Positions 1-10,092 are shown, counted from the stretch's first letter. The stretch is 64,000 bases of DNA from Cupriavidus sp. EM10 (GCF_018729255.1 NZ_CP076060.1:1612001-1676000); one strand, 5' to 3'. Made by a program: numbers and translations. The notes: a model not told the origin generated them from the sequence alone.

Positions 1-1
1 G

Positions 2-358
2 GCGCATGACTTCGTGACGCGGATCAAGGACAAGACCGGCCGCTGGCCAATGATCTACGGCGGCAACATGCTGCGCGACGCCGTGCAGGCACATGGCGCC
101 GACCCCATCCTCAAGAATTGCCCGCTCTGGTACGCACGGTACCGGGACCAGCCGGTTGGCATTCCGACCGACACCTGGCCGCACTTCACGCTCTGGCAAT
201 ACACCGACGGCCGATCCGGCCCGGTGCCGCACGCGTTTGCCGGCATGGCGGCCACCGATCGCGACTGCTATGTGGGGACCGAAGCGGACCTGAAGGCGAA
301 ATGGCCGTTTGCCGATTTCTTCAGGACGGCACCGGGCGCGAACGACCAGAATGGCTAG
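2..358 (+). CDS. GH25-family lysozyme, C-terminal part
   Basis: The frame is open from the window edge, so the N-terminus lies upstream. The visible 118 residues show the end of a GH25 (lysozyme-like muramidase) TIM barrel. RWPMIYGG is a late beta strand. A segment reading LWYARY followed by WPHFTLWQYTDG matches the family pattern in which the final strand carries WQY. It would cleave peptidoglycan glycan strands. Its last 8 bases overlap the next gene (ATGGCTAG), which suggests translational coupling with the lipoprotein hydrolase. The catalytic DxE region is outside the window, so activity cannot be judged. The family call is from recognition of these motifs. Confidence 0.75.
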   Translation, partial: AHDFVTRIKDKTGRWPMIYGGNMLRDAVQAHGADPILKNCPLWYARYRDQPVGIPTDTWPHFTLWQYTDGRSGPVPHAFAGMAATDRDCYVGTEADLKAKWPFADFFRTAPGANDQNG

Positions 359-2014
359 GGCACGTGCTCGCGGCCCGGGCCGGGTCGTGCCCGGCCTGAC
401 GGTGGTGGTGCTGCTCGCGTCGCTTCTGTTGGGCGCCTGCGCGCCGAACCGCGCGTATCGGAGCCAGTTGCTGGATCTGGGCGCCGATCAACGCTGCGAG
501 CGGGGCGGCGCCGCGCCGATGCCGGAACCGTGCGCCCATGTCTCGCCGGAGGCGGTGAAAGACCTCTACGAACTGCATTTCGTCGAGTTCGACGACCAGG
601 GCTGGCTGTTTCCCGATGCGCCGGCGAACCCAGAGGCAAGTGCGGCAGCAAGTACGGCGAGTGCGACGGCAGCCGAGGCGCTGTCCTTCGGGCCATCGCA
701 GCAGATCGACCGCGTGATGATGCGGCTGCGCGCCCTGCTGGACGACGGCAAGGACCTGAGCATCGTCGTCTTCGTGCATGGCTGGAAGCACAACGCCCAG
801 GCCGACGATGCCAACGTGCAGGAGTTCCGCGATTTGCTCGAAGCCGCCGGGGCCGAAGAGCGGGACCGGACCCTGCCGGGCGGCACGGCGCGCAGGGTCG
901 TGGGCATCTATGTGGCGTGGCGTGGCAAGTCATGGACCATACCGGACCCGGTGCTGAGCCTGACGTTCTGGGCGCGCAAGGAGGCCGCGCGGCGCGTCTC
1001 GGTCGGGTCGTCGCGCGAACTGTTCGCCCGGCTGCGTTCGCTGCGGACGCACTACAACGAGACGGTGGTGGTGGCGCCGGCTTCGGCGCCGGGGCAGGGG
1101 GCGGGGGAAATGCGCGGCCCGTTGTCGCGTTGCGGGCCCGGGCCGCCGAGCAGACCGGCGCATCGTCCGAGCAAGGGCCGCAACGCCCGCGCATCCGCAT
1201 GCTGATGATCGGCCACAGCTTCGGCGGACTGATCCTCTATGCCGCGATGTCGGGCTCGCTGATCGAGTCGCTGACCGCGCAGCGCGACCTGGCTGGCCTG
1301 GGCGTGGACGGGGAACTGGCCGAGCGCCCGGCCGACATGATCCTGCTGATCAATCCGGCCTTCGAGGCATCCCGCTATGAGTCGCTCTATCGCGTGTCGA
1401 ACGGTTACGCGCCCAGCCGTTTCCAGCCGCCGTTGCTGGTGTCGGTGACGTCGATCAAGGACTGGGCCACCGGCATCGCGTTCCCGATCGGCCGCTCGGT
1501 CAATACGCTTTTCGAGCGGGAAACGACGCCTGAGCAGGGCACGGCAATGAAGAAGACGCCGGGCCATATCGAGCAGTACCTGACACACCGGCTCCATGCG
1601 CACGTGCCGGCTGCATCGGGCGCATCGGGGTCGTCCGGTGAACCAGCCCCGGCCGACCCGTCCGGCGGGCGCTGCCCGGGCTGGAAATCCGAAGCCGAGC
1701 TGAAGGCATTGCACGGCAGCGAGCTAGGCCAGGCCGTGCGCCGCAACAAGCAGCTGGAAGCCGACAACACGGCGGCGTTCTTCCGCGAAAACCTTGCGCC
1801 CAGCCATCTGCTGAGGCCTGACTGGACCCGCACGTTCTGTGGCGGCAGCTACCTGACCATGGCCCGCAGCGGCGGCGATGCCAGGCAGGCCAACGCGCTG
1901 GTCTGGAATATCCAGGTGGACGGCGATGTCATCAGGAACCACGACGACGTGATGAACCCGGTGTTCCGGGCGTTCATGCGGCAGCTCTACACCGATGTAT
2001 CGACGCATCCGTGA
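351..2014 (+). CDS. Alpha/beta-hydrolase lipoprotein, split by one probable missing base
   Basis: ATG at 351 overlaps the preceding stop. It starts a lipoprotein signal ending LLLGAC (about residues 14-30). The first frame carries the hydrolase strand VVFVHGWKHNA (oxyanion region). The nucleophile elbow MIGHSFGGL lies in another frame. The switch falls in 1091-1110, a stretch of G4, G5 and G5 runs. One extra G at 1103-1107 gives 555 codons (554 residues) and joins the two halves. It is an exported, membrane-anchored serine hydrolase of unknown substrate; an esterase or lipase role is inferred. If the frameshift is real, the protein loses its catalytic serine. A strong hairpin follows the stop. 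Confidence 0.65.
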
Positions 2015-2030
2015 TCGGCGTTCGGCCAAA

Positions 2031-2062
2031 AAAATGCGACGCGGGTAGCCTCGTCGCATTTT
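2031..2062. terminator. Bidirectional intrinsic terminator
   Basis: A perfect 11-bp stem (AAAATGCGACG and its complement) closes a 10-base loop. It ends in a T run on either strand. It sits between the convergent hydrolase gene (+) and lipoprotein gene (-). Confidence 0.85.
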
Positions 2063-2105
2063 CTTTAAATCGGATGCCGGCGGAGGGCCGACCTTCGGCT
2101 ATGGA

Positions 2106-2857
2106 CTATTGGCCGGCAGGCTTTGCCGCCGAACCCGCCACCGGCGGCACAGTGGGAGCCGCCTGCTCCAGGAAGAAGGAACCGCGCAGCTTCGACGCCG
2201 CCGTACGCGTGCTTTCGTCGACGGCGCGCATCAGGTTTTCGTACTCGGGCGCCTGATCCCAATCGCCCATGGCGCTGGCCCGGACATCCACGCGTTCATA
2301 CCATTCGAGACGGTTGGTCGACAAATCGATCAGTTGCCCGGTCAGCGCGACGTAGCCCTCCGGCGCGCCGGTCGGCAGGAAGCCGTAGTAGGTCCGGACG
2401 GTGCCCAGCGAGCGTGCCGTCACCAGCAGCAGCTTGTCGGCCTTGTACTTTTTCGCCAGCGGTCGATAGTCGCGCAGCGCAACGCCTTCGCCCGAACCCT
2501 CGGTGTACTTGGGCATCGATTCCGTATCGATCGGCTCCGCGACCATCACCACCGGAATCTGGCGCGATGCCAGCCCTGGCGGAACGACTCGGGCAAGCCG
2601 CTCACCGTGGTGAAGTCCTGCTTCTGCAGCCGCTCCACGATGGCCTTGGCATTGGCGCGGTTGATCACGACGTCCAGCAATCCCTGGTTGCCCAGCATGA
2701 CCTGGCCCGGTTCGGGCAGCTTCTCGATGGCGATGGCCACCGGACGTTCCTTGTTGTCGAACAGCGCCCCGGTGGCGGGGATCGGCTTTTGCACCGTGGC
2801 GCAGCCTGCCAGAACGCTCGCGCCCAGTACCAGCGCGACCAGATAACGACGACCCAT
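2106..2857 (-). CDS. Lipoprotein of unknown function, split by one probable missing base
   Basis: It begins MGRRYLVALVLG with lipobox SVLAGC, so it is an outer- or inner-membrane lipoprotein. The N-terminal half reads to about 2577 and the C-terminal half (from ASRQIPVVMV to AAKPAGQ) continues in another frame. Changing CCC to CCCC at 2574-2576 joins them into 251 codons (250 residues). The C-terminal half resembles lipoproteins that assemble near transporters (GYVALTGQLIDL, then an EWYERVDV strand). No catalytic motif is visible. It is convergent with the hydrolase gene and divergent from the metallopeptidase gene. Function unknown. Confidence 0.6.
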
Positions 2858-3081
2858 CAGGTTCTCTCCTTATGTTGGGATAGATACCGGTCGGATATCG
2901 GCAGGCAGCCGGAAATCCACACCCCATCGAAGTGGGGTGCCGCAAGCGCCACCTCCGCACGTTGACGAGATCACGCATCAGCAAAACCCCCATTTGGCGG
3001 GGTGCCGATTTCGGCATGCGAGCCGTTATACGGATGCCGCGCAATGAAGGGGCGCGGTTGTCCATAACAAGGAGAAAATCC

Positions 3082-4799
3082 ATGCAGCGCTATTCGCGCA
3101 CTTTGTCGTTCCCGGGGTCGCTGGCATTGGCATTGCTGGCTTCGGCCGTCCTGTCCGCTTGCGGAGGCGGCGGTGACGGCGGATCACCTGCCGCCCAATC
3201 CACCACGACGGCGGCCAATGCGCCGGCTGCCGGGGCGCCGGCAGGCCCGGCCGACAAGCCCGTCGCCACCGTCGCACCCGCCTGTTCCGGCTGCGCGGCC
3301 GTGGATGCGAACACCTATGCCGGCAGTGGCATCGGCGTCTGGCAAAGCACCAACGCCACGGCAGCCCCGGTGGACCTGCCTATCAGCATCAAGGGCCTGG
3401 CCGGCCAGGACGTGACGCTCGTCTTCACCAACCCGACCGGTACGGTCCAGACGATGCCGACGGTGCCGCTGACGGCGTCGTACTTCCCGACGGTTGCATC
3501 CAGCGCCCTCCAGCCGGACGACGGCACCGAGGCCGTCAAGCGCCGCATCGCGGACTTCAACCGGGATGGATGGCAGGCGATGGCGGGAGTACGGGGCAGC
3601 GGCCCGAACAGCGCCGTGTACGGCGGCCAGCCCACGCTGAGCGCCGCCGCCGCGTACGCGCCCGGCGATACCCGGACGTGGTACCACTCGAACAACACGC
3701 CGCACCTGGCGCAGCTGATTCGCCAGGACACCGTGGCGTCCGACGGCACCGTCGTCAATTTCTGGGTCGAAGTGTCGGAATTCGGCACCGGCAAGGTGAC
3801 GCAGGCGATCGTCGATGCGCTCTACGCCGGGTTCGTGCCCAGCGGCAAGATCTACGACATGCTGAAATCGATGGGCGGCAAGGTCTGGGGTCCGCACAAC
3901 TACAGCAACCTGATCAGCGGTTCGGTGGCGCAGCCGGTCGATATCGTGATCCTGAACTTCGACAACAACACCACGCCGTTCGGCATGGTCGGGTACTTCT
4001 ATGCGCGCAATGCGATCAAGAACGATCCGACCAACAATCCGTACAGCAACGATTCCGTGTCGCTGTACCTGGATTCGGAAACGCTGTACCTGGGCGGGGC
4101 GGCAGGCATGAAGGCGATGCTCCTGACGATGGCGCACGAGGGCATGCACATGCAGAACTTCTATCGCCGCGCCGTGGTGCCGACACCGTCCTATGCCTTC
4201 GCCACGTGGCTGGAAGAAGCATCGGCGATGATGATGGAGGACTTTGCGAGCCAGTCGATCGACCCGACGTACAACGCCATCCGCGACGTGCGGTTCAAGG
4301 ACTACATCGGCTACAAGGCAGGGTCGTACAACTGCAGCCTGCTGACGTGGGACCCGTTCGGCGCGGCGTGCGACAGCTATTCGGTGTCTGGCTCGTTCGG
4401 CGGATTCCTGGATCGCCAGCTCGGCCTGGCGTTCTACAAGCACCTGCTGACGAACTTCAGCAGCACCGATTCCGTGGCGGTGCTGGACGCATCGATCCGC
4501 TCGGTCGCGCCCGATTCCAGCCTGGGCGAGCAGCTGCGCCGCTTTGCCGCCACGTCGGGGGCGCTGATGAAGGCGCCCAGCCCTGCCGGGTTGGCTTCCC
4601 GGCACGCGCCGAAGGCGGCTTCACCATGCCGGTGATCGATCCGCAGGCGCTGCTGGCCAGCCGCACGCTGACGCAGTCGGTGCCGTCGGTGCTGCAGCCG
4701 TACGGCAGCCTGCCCGTGGTGCGCAAGGCAGTGAATGGCACGTATGGCGAGACGATCAAGGTGCCGGCCAACTCGACGCTGTCTGTCGTGATCCAATAA
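3082..4799 (+). CDS. Secreted zinc metallopeptidase lipoprotein (M30/hyicolysin-like), split by one probable missing base
   Basis: ATG at 3082 follows a good ribosome site (AAGGAGAAAATCC). The signal peptide ends in lipobox LSAC followed by a Gly-rich linker. The zinc motif is HEGMH (about residue 352), with a downstream glutamate in WLEEASAMM (about residue 377), the gluzincin arrangement seen in family M30. Near the end the frame changes: GGG to GGGG at 4588-4590 restores the C-terminal part (GFPARAEGGFTMP through LSVVIQ) and gives 572 residues. It probably degrades proteins at the cell surface. No pro-region boundary can be assigned. Confidence 0.72.
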
Positions 4800-4841
4800 T
4801 GGCCACGGGGCGGCGGATGCCGCCCCATTCCTGTGAGATCC

Positions 4842-5152
4842 ATGCAGAAGATCGTACTTTCCGTATTCGTGGCCCTGAGCCTGGCGGCTTGCGCGGGGCG
4901 GCCACCAACCCGCCGACGCAAAAGCTGGAGGGCGAGATCCAGATCAAGGGCAATGAGCCATTTCCGACCGTCATGCTGGAGACGGCGGGCCATGACACCT
5001 GGGAACTGGTCGGGATGCCGATGGACGAGGCGCGGGCGCTGGCCGGGCGCCGGGTCAAGGTGCAAGGCACCGTGATCCGCGCGCCCGGGCCTGGGGTGTT
5101 CCTGCCGTCCGTGCGGGTGATTGGCACTCCGGGCACCCCCGGCACGCCATGA
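4842..5152 (+). CDS. Small lipoprotein, split by one probable missing base
   Basis: It starts MQKIVLSVFVALSLAAC, a signal peptide with lipobox. The downstream part (ATNPPTQKLEGEIQIKG onward) is in another frame. GGGG to GGGGG at 4895-4898 gives ACAGAATNPP and a 103-residue protein. The mature part looks like a small beta-sheet domain (VKVQGTVIRAPG), similar in feel to OB-fold periplasmic proteins, but no family was recognised. It may be co-transcribed with the metallopeptidase, 42 bases upstream. A strong terminator follows. Confidence 0.55.
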
Positions 5153-5153
5153 A

Positions 5154-5185
5154 AAAAAGCGACGAGGCAAGCCTCGTCGCTTTTT
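5154..5185. terminator. Bidirectional intrinsic terminator
   Basis: The stem GCGACGAGGC pairs perfectly across a very short loop and is flanked by an A run on the left and a T run on the right. It serves the small lipoprotein gene (+) and gdhA (-). Its stem is close in sequence to the hairpin at 2031-2062. Confidence 0.85.
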
Positions 5186-5211
5186 CTTGAGCGGAGGGCA
5201 GGGTCGATCGA

Positions 5212-6555
5212 TCAGATCACGCCCTGCGCCAGCATGGCGTCGGCCACCTTGACGAAGCCGGCGATATTGGCGCCTTCCACGTAGTTGATGAAGCCGTCGT
5301 CCTTCTGGCCATAGTGGATGCAGTTGCCATGGATGTCCTTCATGATGGCATGCAGTTTCTCGTCGATTTCCGCGTGGTGCCAGGCCATGCGCATCGCGTT
5401 CTGCGACATTTCCAGGCCCGACGTGGCCACGCCGCCCGCATTGCTGGCCTTGCCCGGCGCGTAAAGGATGCGCGCGGCCAGGAAGCGATCGACGGCATCG
5501 AGTGTCGACGGCATGTTGGCGCCCTCGGCCACGCAGAACACGCCGTTCGACAGCAGGCGCTCGGCGTCGTGGCCGTCCAGCTCGTTCTGGGTGGCGCAGG
5601 GCAGTGCGACGTCGGCGGGCACATGCCACGGCGTCTTGCCGGCCTCGAATCGCAGGTCGTGCTGGGCAGCGAAGTCGGCCAGGCGTCCGCGCGTTTCGTT
5701 CTTGAACGTCATCAGCGCGGCCAATTGTTCGCTGTCCATGCCCTGCGGATAGTGCAGCACGCCGCCGGAGTCCGACACCGTCAGCACCTTGGCGCCCAGC
5801 TCGATAGCCTTTTCGGCGGCGTATTGCGCGACATTGCCCGAGCCCGACAGCAGCACGCGCAGCCCGTTGAAGTCGCGCCCGCGCCGATGCAGCATCTCCT
5901 GCGCGAAGTACACGGTGCCGTAGCCGGTGGCCTCGGGGCGCATCAGGCTGCCGCCAAAGGCCAGGCCCTTGCCCGTGAACACGCAGGCGGACTGGTTCGA
6001 CAGCTTCTTCATCATGCCTGCCATGAAGCCCACCTCGCGGGCGCCCACGCCGATATCGCCGGCCGGCACGTCGGTGTCGGGGCCCAGGTGGCGGTGCAGT
6101 TCGGCAATCAGCGCCTGGCAGAAGCGCATTACCTCGGCGTCGGACTTGCCCTTGGGATCGAAGTCCGATCCGCCCTTGCCGCCGCCCATCGGCAGCGTGG
6201 TCAGGGCGTTCTTGAAGGTCTGCTCGAACCCCAGGAACTTCAGCACCGACAGGTTCACGGTCGGGTGGAAACGCATGCCGCCCTTGTACGGGCCGATGGC
6301 CGAGCTGTGCTGCACCCGGAAGGCGCGATTGACCTGCACCTGGCCACGATCGTCGGTCCATGCCACGCGGAACTGGATCACGCGCTCGGGTTCCACCAGC
6401 CGCTCGAGCAGCGCCTGGTCGCCGTAGCGCGGATTGCGCTCGACGAACGGCCACAAGGTCATCATGACCTCCTTCACGGCCTGGAAGAATTCGGGCTGGT
6501 TGGGGTCACGCCGGGAGACCCCGGCCAGGAAGGATTCGAGGGATTGGAAAGTCAC
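5212..6555 (-). CDS. gdhA: Glutamate dehydrogenase, NADP-type
   Basis: The 447-residue protein is full length for the hexameric bacterial NADP-dependent enzyme (2-oxoglutarate + NH4+ to glutamate). Visible signatures are GPYKGGMRFHP (about residue 90), PMGGGKGGSDFDPKGK with the catalytic lysine region, and a Rossmann segment LLSGSGNVAQYAAEKA. The C-terminal SNAGGVATSGLEMSQNA is also typical. The best start is a GTG at 6555, because the in-frame sequence just upstream is closed by a stop. It is cytoplasmic and works in nitrogen assimilation. It is transcribed alone. Confidence 0.96.
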   Translation of the reverse strand: MTFQSLESFLAGVSRRDPNQPEFFQAVKEVMMTLWPFVERNPRYGDQALLERLVEPERVIQFRVAWTDDRGQVQVNRAFRVQHSSAIGPYKGGMRFHPTVNLSVLKFLGFEQTFKNALTTLPMGGGKGGSDFDPKGKSDAEVMRFCQALIAELHRHLGPDTDVPAGDIGVGAREVGFMAGMMKKLSNQSACVFTGKGLAFGGSLMRPEATGYGTVYFAQEMLHRRGRDFNGLRVLLSGSGNVAQYAAEKAIELGAKVLTVSDSGGVLHYPQGMDSEQLAALMTFKNETRGRLADFAAQHDLRFEAGKTPWHVPADVALPCATQNELDGHDAERLLSNGVFCVAEGANMPSTLDAVDRFLAARILYAPGKASNAGGVATSGLEMSQNAMRMAWHHAEIDEKLHAIMKDIHGNCIHYGQKDDGFINYVEGANIAGFVKVADAMLAQGVI

Positions 6556-6964
6556 GATGTCTCAGTCTTGTCTTCGGATGCGATGTGTGGCGCCTGCGCC
6601 TTGCTGCGAGCGTGGCCAGGGCACTTGTCCCGGATGGCGCGTCGGATAGGCGCCGTGGCATGCAGTCCTGTTGGGAGCCCGCGCCTCCAGAGGCACGGGA
6701 ATGGGCGGATGCCGTCAATGTCCAGACATTGAGGCTTGTGGCTGCATGTCTCGAACAGGCTCGAAGCTTAGCACCAGAATGGGGCGAAACCCATCGAAAA
6801 CATGATGCCTTCGTCATGCGGAACAGGGTCGTAGCAGGGCCGGGAGCGGTTGCAAGCGAGGCAATGTGGACAAGTCGTGGCAGGCGCGCTCCGGCCGGAA
6901 AGCGCGCCGCAATCGCGTGCTAGCATGGGGCTCTTTGCCGCACCGCACCACGCTTATCTACCCC
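6556..6964. other. Intergenic region between gdhA and the J-domain gene
   Basis: About 400 bases between divergent genes. No supported open frame, RNA gene or strong palindrome was seen. It should hold both promoters. Confidence 0.5.
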
Positions 6965-7534
6965 ATGACCACGCTCTACGCGACGCTTGGCGTCGAGCCC
7001 GACGCCACCCTGGACGAGATCAAGCGCGCCTATCGTCGCGCGGCCATGAAGTGGCATCCGGACCGGAATCCCGGCCGCGAAGCCGATGCCCATGCCGCCT
7101 TCCAGCAGATCCGCGACGCCTATTCGATCCTGTCCGATGCCGGGCAGCGCCAGGTCTACGACGACGTGTTCGCTCGCGAAATGCGCCGCTGGGAGGCCGA
7201 GCACGCCGCCGAGATGGAGACCGAGCAGGCCCGGGAGCGCGAGGCGCAGGAGGCCTCCCGCCGTGCAGCGCAGGAGCACTACGAAAAGATGGTGGCCATC
7301 GCCATGCGCTTTGCCGACTACGGCCATGGCCGCGACGTGCTGTTCGGCGTACTGCTGGGCCGCGACTGCGAGCCCGAACTGGCCGGCCGCATCGCCGACA
7401 GCGTGTGGGCGTTGCACGAGTCGCGCAAGCCGGCCGCCGAGCCGGAGACTGCCGAACATGCCACCGCTGCCGGCGCCGACAAGCCCGGCAGCGCCTTCGA
7501 AACATTCTGGGATGGCCTGTTCAGGTTCCGCTGA
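6965..7534 (+). CDS. J-domain (DnaJ-like) protein
   Basis: ATG at 6965 opens directly into a J domain: TTLYATLGVEPDATLDEIKRA, then the HPD motif in KWHPDRNPG, ending at QRQVYDD (residues 3-70). The rest (to 189) is a charged alpha-helical region rich in Glu, Arg and Ala, probably coiled coil, without the Gly/Phe or zinc-finger regions of true DnaJ. It should stimulate an Hsp70 ATPase on a specific client that cannot be named. It stands alone, before a terminator that serves the opposite strand. Confidence 0.85.
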   Translation: MTTLYATLGVEPDATLDEIKRAYRRAAMKWHPDRNPGREADAHAAFQQIRDAYSILSDAGQRQVYDDVFAREMRRWEAEHAAEMETEQAREREAQEASRRAAQEHYEKMVAIAMRFADYGHGRDVLFGVLLGRDCEPELAGRIADSVWALHESRKPAAEPETAEHATAAGADKPGSAFETFWDGLFRFR

Positions 7535-7535
7535 C

Positions 7536-7565
7536 CAAAAAAAACCGCGCCCCTGGGGACGCGGT
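7536..7565 (-). terminator. Intrinsic terminator
   Basis: The stem ACCGCG-CCCC / GGGG-CGCGGT has a run of eight A on its left, so it ends transcription on the minus strand after the small periplasmic gene. Confidence 0.7.
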
Positions 7566-7618
7566 ACAAGTCTCATCTCGCTGAGAACAAAGCAGAAAAG
7601 AAGCAGGGAGCAGGCAGA

Positions 7619-7921
7619 TCAGGCGCTGTGTGCCGGCGGGGCGGAGACGCCCGTGCGGTCGCGGCCGGCGATGGTGCGGGCCCCGTCGGTGTATGGGTCG
7701 GGCTTGCGCGTGCCATAGGCGCCCTGGCTGTAGACGTCGCGCTTTTCCAGGACATTGGCGCCTTCGGTAAAGACGTCGCGCTTGCCGTTGTGCATGGTGT
7801 AGCCATAGCGGTCGCCATCGACGCCGCGGTCTTGCATGCCGTGGCCCGATTGGGCGGCGGCCAGCGTACAGGCGCAGAGCATCGTGGCGGCAAGCAGGGA
7901 TTTGATCGTGTAGTTGTGCAT
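7619..7921 (-). CDS. Small secreted protein, function unknown
   Basis: Start chosen at MHNYTIKSLLAATM, which gives a clean signal peptide ending LAAAQS (about residue 24). The longer frame upstream has no signal. The mature part (about 76 residues) contains a repeating theme of KRDVFTEGANVLEKRDVYSQG, two similar 14-residue blocks, and is otherwise low in hydrophobics. Proteins like this are common in Cupriavidus and close relatives, but no function is known to me. It lies downstream of the FUSC gene on the same strand, 160 bases away. Confidence 0.6.
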   Translation of the reverse strand: MHNYTIKSLLAATMLCACTLAAAQSGHGMQDRGVDGDRYGYTMHNGKRDVFTEGANVLEKRDVYSQGAYGTRKPDPYTDGARTIAGRDRTGVSAPPAHSA

Positions 7922-8054
7922 TTCTATCTTCAACGGATTGGTTGGACGACGCGGCCGGTGGGGGTGGGGATGGACGCGCCGTCCGGGCGCCTTGTGGGCG
8001 GTGCCACATCGGAGTGGTGCGGCACGGGACGAAGTGTAGGGCGGCCAACGCATT

Positions 8055-8098
8055 CCTGCGATGATTTAAAAATCCGCTGCTCAGTCGTTTTTTTCATG
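8055..8098 (+). repeat. Imperfect repeat, copy 1 (FUSC 3' end)
   Basis: About 44 bases with ATGATTTAAAAATCC, TCAGTCG and TTCATG in the same order and spacing as copy 2 at 10039-10081, roughly 75% identical. It covers the FUSC stop codon and lies upstream of the small secreted protein gene. Confidence 0.5.
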
Positions 8099-9964
8099 TG
8101 AATGCAACGTGACGCCAAGCACCACGAGTGCGCACTGAACGTCGGCCGCCAGAGCGCGATCGTGCAACGGGGCCAATTGCGTCAGCGATGTTGCAATCCA
8201 GTCCTGTAGGGCGGGCGGCGGCTGCACGGCGTGGCGGGCCCGTATCTGCGCACGGAAATGCCGGGCCACGATGCCCAGCACGCGGCGCACCGGCTTGCGG
8301 GCCGCGACGGGCAGCGAGGGTAATGCGCGCTGCAGGGCCAGCGTGCAATAGCCGATCTGCAACTCGGTGAATCCGTCCGACGCCAGCCGGCCGCCGCTGG
8401 CGCCAAGGCGGGGCATCAACTGCCCCAGCCGGTCCAGCATCCGCGCGCCGACGCGGGTATGGGCGTCTGCGCCGCGCCAGGTGGCGGCGCGCGCCAGATC
8501 CTGCCAGCTGGCGCGAATCAGCCGTTGGGCGGCCACATGCGCGCCAAACGGACGGGCCAGCATGGCCCACAACGGCGCGAACAGCATCGCGGCGGCATTC
8601 GCCAGGTTCGTATTGAACAGGCCGATGAAGTTGGCGTCGTAGACGGTCTGCACGTTGGCAAATGACGCGGTATTGACCGACAGCAGCATGGCAATCAGGT
8701 TGAAGCCGGGCCGCTGGATCAGCACGCCGATGCCCAGGTACGGGATCGACAGCATGCCCGCCAGCGTCTCGAACGTCTGCGCGTGCGGCACCACCAGGAA
8801 CAGGTAGAACGACGAGATCAGCAGGCAGATCGTGGCCCAGCGGACAAACGACCGGGCCACCGGGCGTGGTTCGTCGATGGTGGCGAAGAAGCAGCAGGCG
8901 ATGGCCGACACGGCGACCGGGCCGCCGCCATCCTCCCAGCCCGAGAAAATCCACAACAAGCCCGCGCAGAACACGGCCAGCCCCGCCGATACCGCGCCGA
9001 ACACCAGCATGGCGTGGTCGTGGTGCAGGGTATCGTCTCCGGCCTCCGGATCCGCGATTTCGCTTTTTTGCGATGTGGCGGGCAGCGCGTCCGAACGGTC
9101 GGCGATCCGCTGCTGCAAGTCATCGCAGGCGCGCATCAGCAAGGCATGCCGGGTGTTCAGCAGGGCGGCGGCCTGCTCCAGCGCGGCGCGCGGCAGCCAG
9201 GGCGCGCGGGTATCGCGCAACGCCTGGAGTACGCTCTCCAGGCCGGACAGCACCGGCATCAGCCGCGACATGCGGCCACGCAGCGCGCGTGCATGATCCA
9301 CGGTCTGGCGGCTTTCGATGTCGAACGACAGATGCACGATCAACTGGTCCAGCGCCAGCATGTCGGCCGCCAGGCGGTGCCGGCTGGCCACCGCGCGAGG
9401 GTTGGCCGCGCCGATATCGCGCGCCCAGGCCGCCGCGTCGTCCAGCCAGACCCGCGCCCGTTCACGCAGCGCCGGTGCCACCTTGGCCGGGAACACGATG
9501 GCTCCGACCAGGCTCGCGCAGACGATGCCGATCACGATTTCCTCGATGCGGGCCACCGCGATATCGAAGATGTCGGCCGGCTGCATCACGGCGGGCAGCG
9601 CGACGATGGGCAGGGTATAGGCGGCAAGCAGAAACACATAGCTGCGCGGCGATCGCTGCAGTTGCGACAGGTAGACCAGCGCCATGATCCACAGCGCGAT
9701 GGCGCCCATCAGCACGATCGGCATGTTCACCAGTTGCGGCACGGTAATCACGGCCGCCATCGCGCCAAGCACGGTGCCGGCCACGCGATAGGCCGCCTTG
9801 GAGCGCGTGGCGCCCGTCAGCGGGTTGGAGACGAAGTAGACGGTGGCCATCGCCCAGTAGGGGCGCGGCAGGCCGAACGACAGTGCGATGTAGAGCGCCA
9901 GCATCGCGGCAGCGAATGCCTTCAGCGAAAACAGCCACTGTCGGGCATGCGGCCAGCTAGCCAT
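8081..9964 (-). CDS. FUSC-family aromatic-acid/efflux membrane protein
   Basis: Start chosen at MASWPHARQW (9964); the upstream 27 codons read as leader junk. 627 residues in the classical duplicated layout: an N-terminal block of about five helices (from LKAFAAAMLALYIALS), a cytoplasmic region rich in Arg and Leu (about 180-330), then a second helix block (from HAMLVFGAVSAGLAVF) and a cytoplasmic tail. This is the YccS/AaeB architecture, which with small membrane-fusion partners exports aromatic acids or other toxic anions. No partner adaptor is adjacent. It is divergent from a LysR regulator, the usual arrangement for inducible export. Confidence 0.85.
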   Translation of the reverse strand: MASWPHARQWLFSLKAFAAAMLALYIALSFGLPRPYWAMATVYFVSNPLTGATRSKAAYRVAGTVLGAMAAVITVPQLVNMPIVLMGAIALWIMALVYLSQLQRSPRSYVFLLAAYTLPIVALPAVMQPADIFDIAVARIEEIVIGIVCASLVGAIVFPAKVAPALRERARVWLDDAAAWARDIGAANPRAVASRHRLAADMLALDQLIVHLSFDIESRQTVDHARALRGRMSRLMPVLSGLESVLQALRDTRAPWLPRAALEQAAALLNTRHALLMRACDDLQQRIADRSDALPATSQKSEIADPEAGDDTLHHDHAMLVFGAVSAGLAVFCAGLLWIFSGWEDGGGPVAVSAIACCFFATIDEPRPVARSFVRWATICLLISSFYLFLVVPHAQTFETLAGMLSIPYLGIGVLIQRPGFNLIAMLLSVNTASFANVQTVYDANFIGLFNTNLANAAAMLFAPLWAMLARPFGAHVAAQRLIRASWQDLARAATWRGADAHTRVGARMLDRLGQLMPRLGASGGRLASDGFTELQIGYCTLALQRALPSLPVAARKPVRRVLGIVARHFRAQIRARHAVQPPPALQDWIATSLTQLAPLHDRALAADVQCALVVLGVTLHSHEKND

Positions 9965-10038
9965 GATGGGGATGCGCCGGCAGGGTGGCCGACGGTTGGG
10001 GGCGTGGGACTGGCAGTGTAGTCGTCTGGCATAGATTC

Positions 10039-10081
10039 CCTGCATGATTTAAAATTCGCGGGTTCAGTCGAAATATTCATG
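10039..10081 (+). promoter_or_regulatory. Repeat copy 2 in the FUSC-LysR intergenic region, possible LysR box
   Basis: ATGATTTAAAATTCG and CGAAATATTCAT form an imperfect dyad, with T-N11-A spacing possible. It sits just before the LysR start and upstream of FUSC. A diverged copy is at 8055-8098. The regulatory role is inferred from position. Confidence 0.45.
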
Positions 10082-10092
10082 AGAGGCCAGCC

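Noticed and set aside
1091..1110. Programmed ribosomal frameshifting at G-rich runs
   Set aside because: The same one-base pattern occurs in at least 15 unrelated genes, without a common slippery heptamer or stimulator, so a sequencing cause is simpler.
8783..10021. Long plus-strand open frame opposite the FUSC gene
   Set aside because: His/Arg/Gln-rich shadow of a real high-GC gene; no ribosome site or family pattern. The same holds for 3184-4605 (-), 5314-6732 (+), 16564-17865 (+), 19289-20407 (+), 20741-22402 (+), 24548-26467 (-), 26679-28058 (-), 29691-31433 (+) and 33569-34645 (-).
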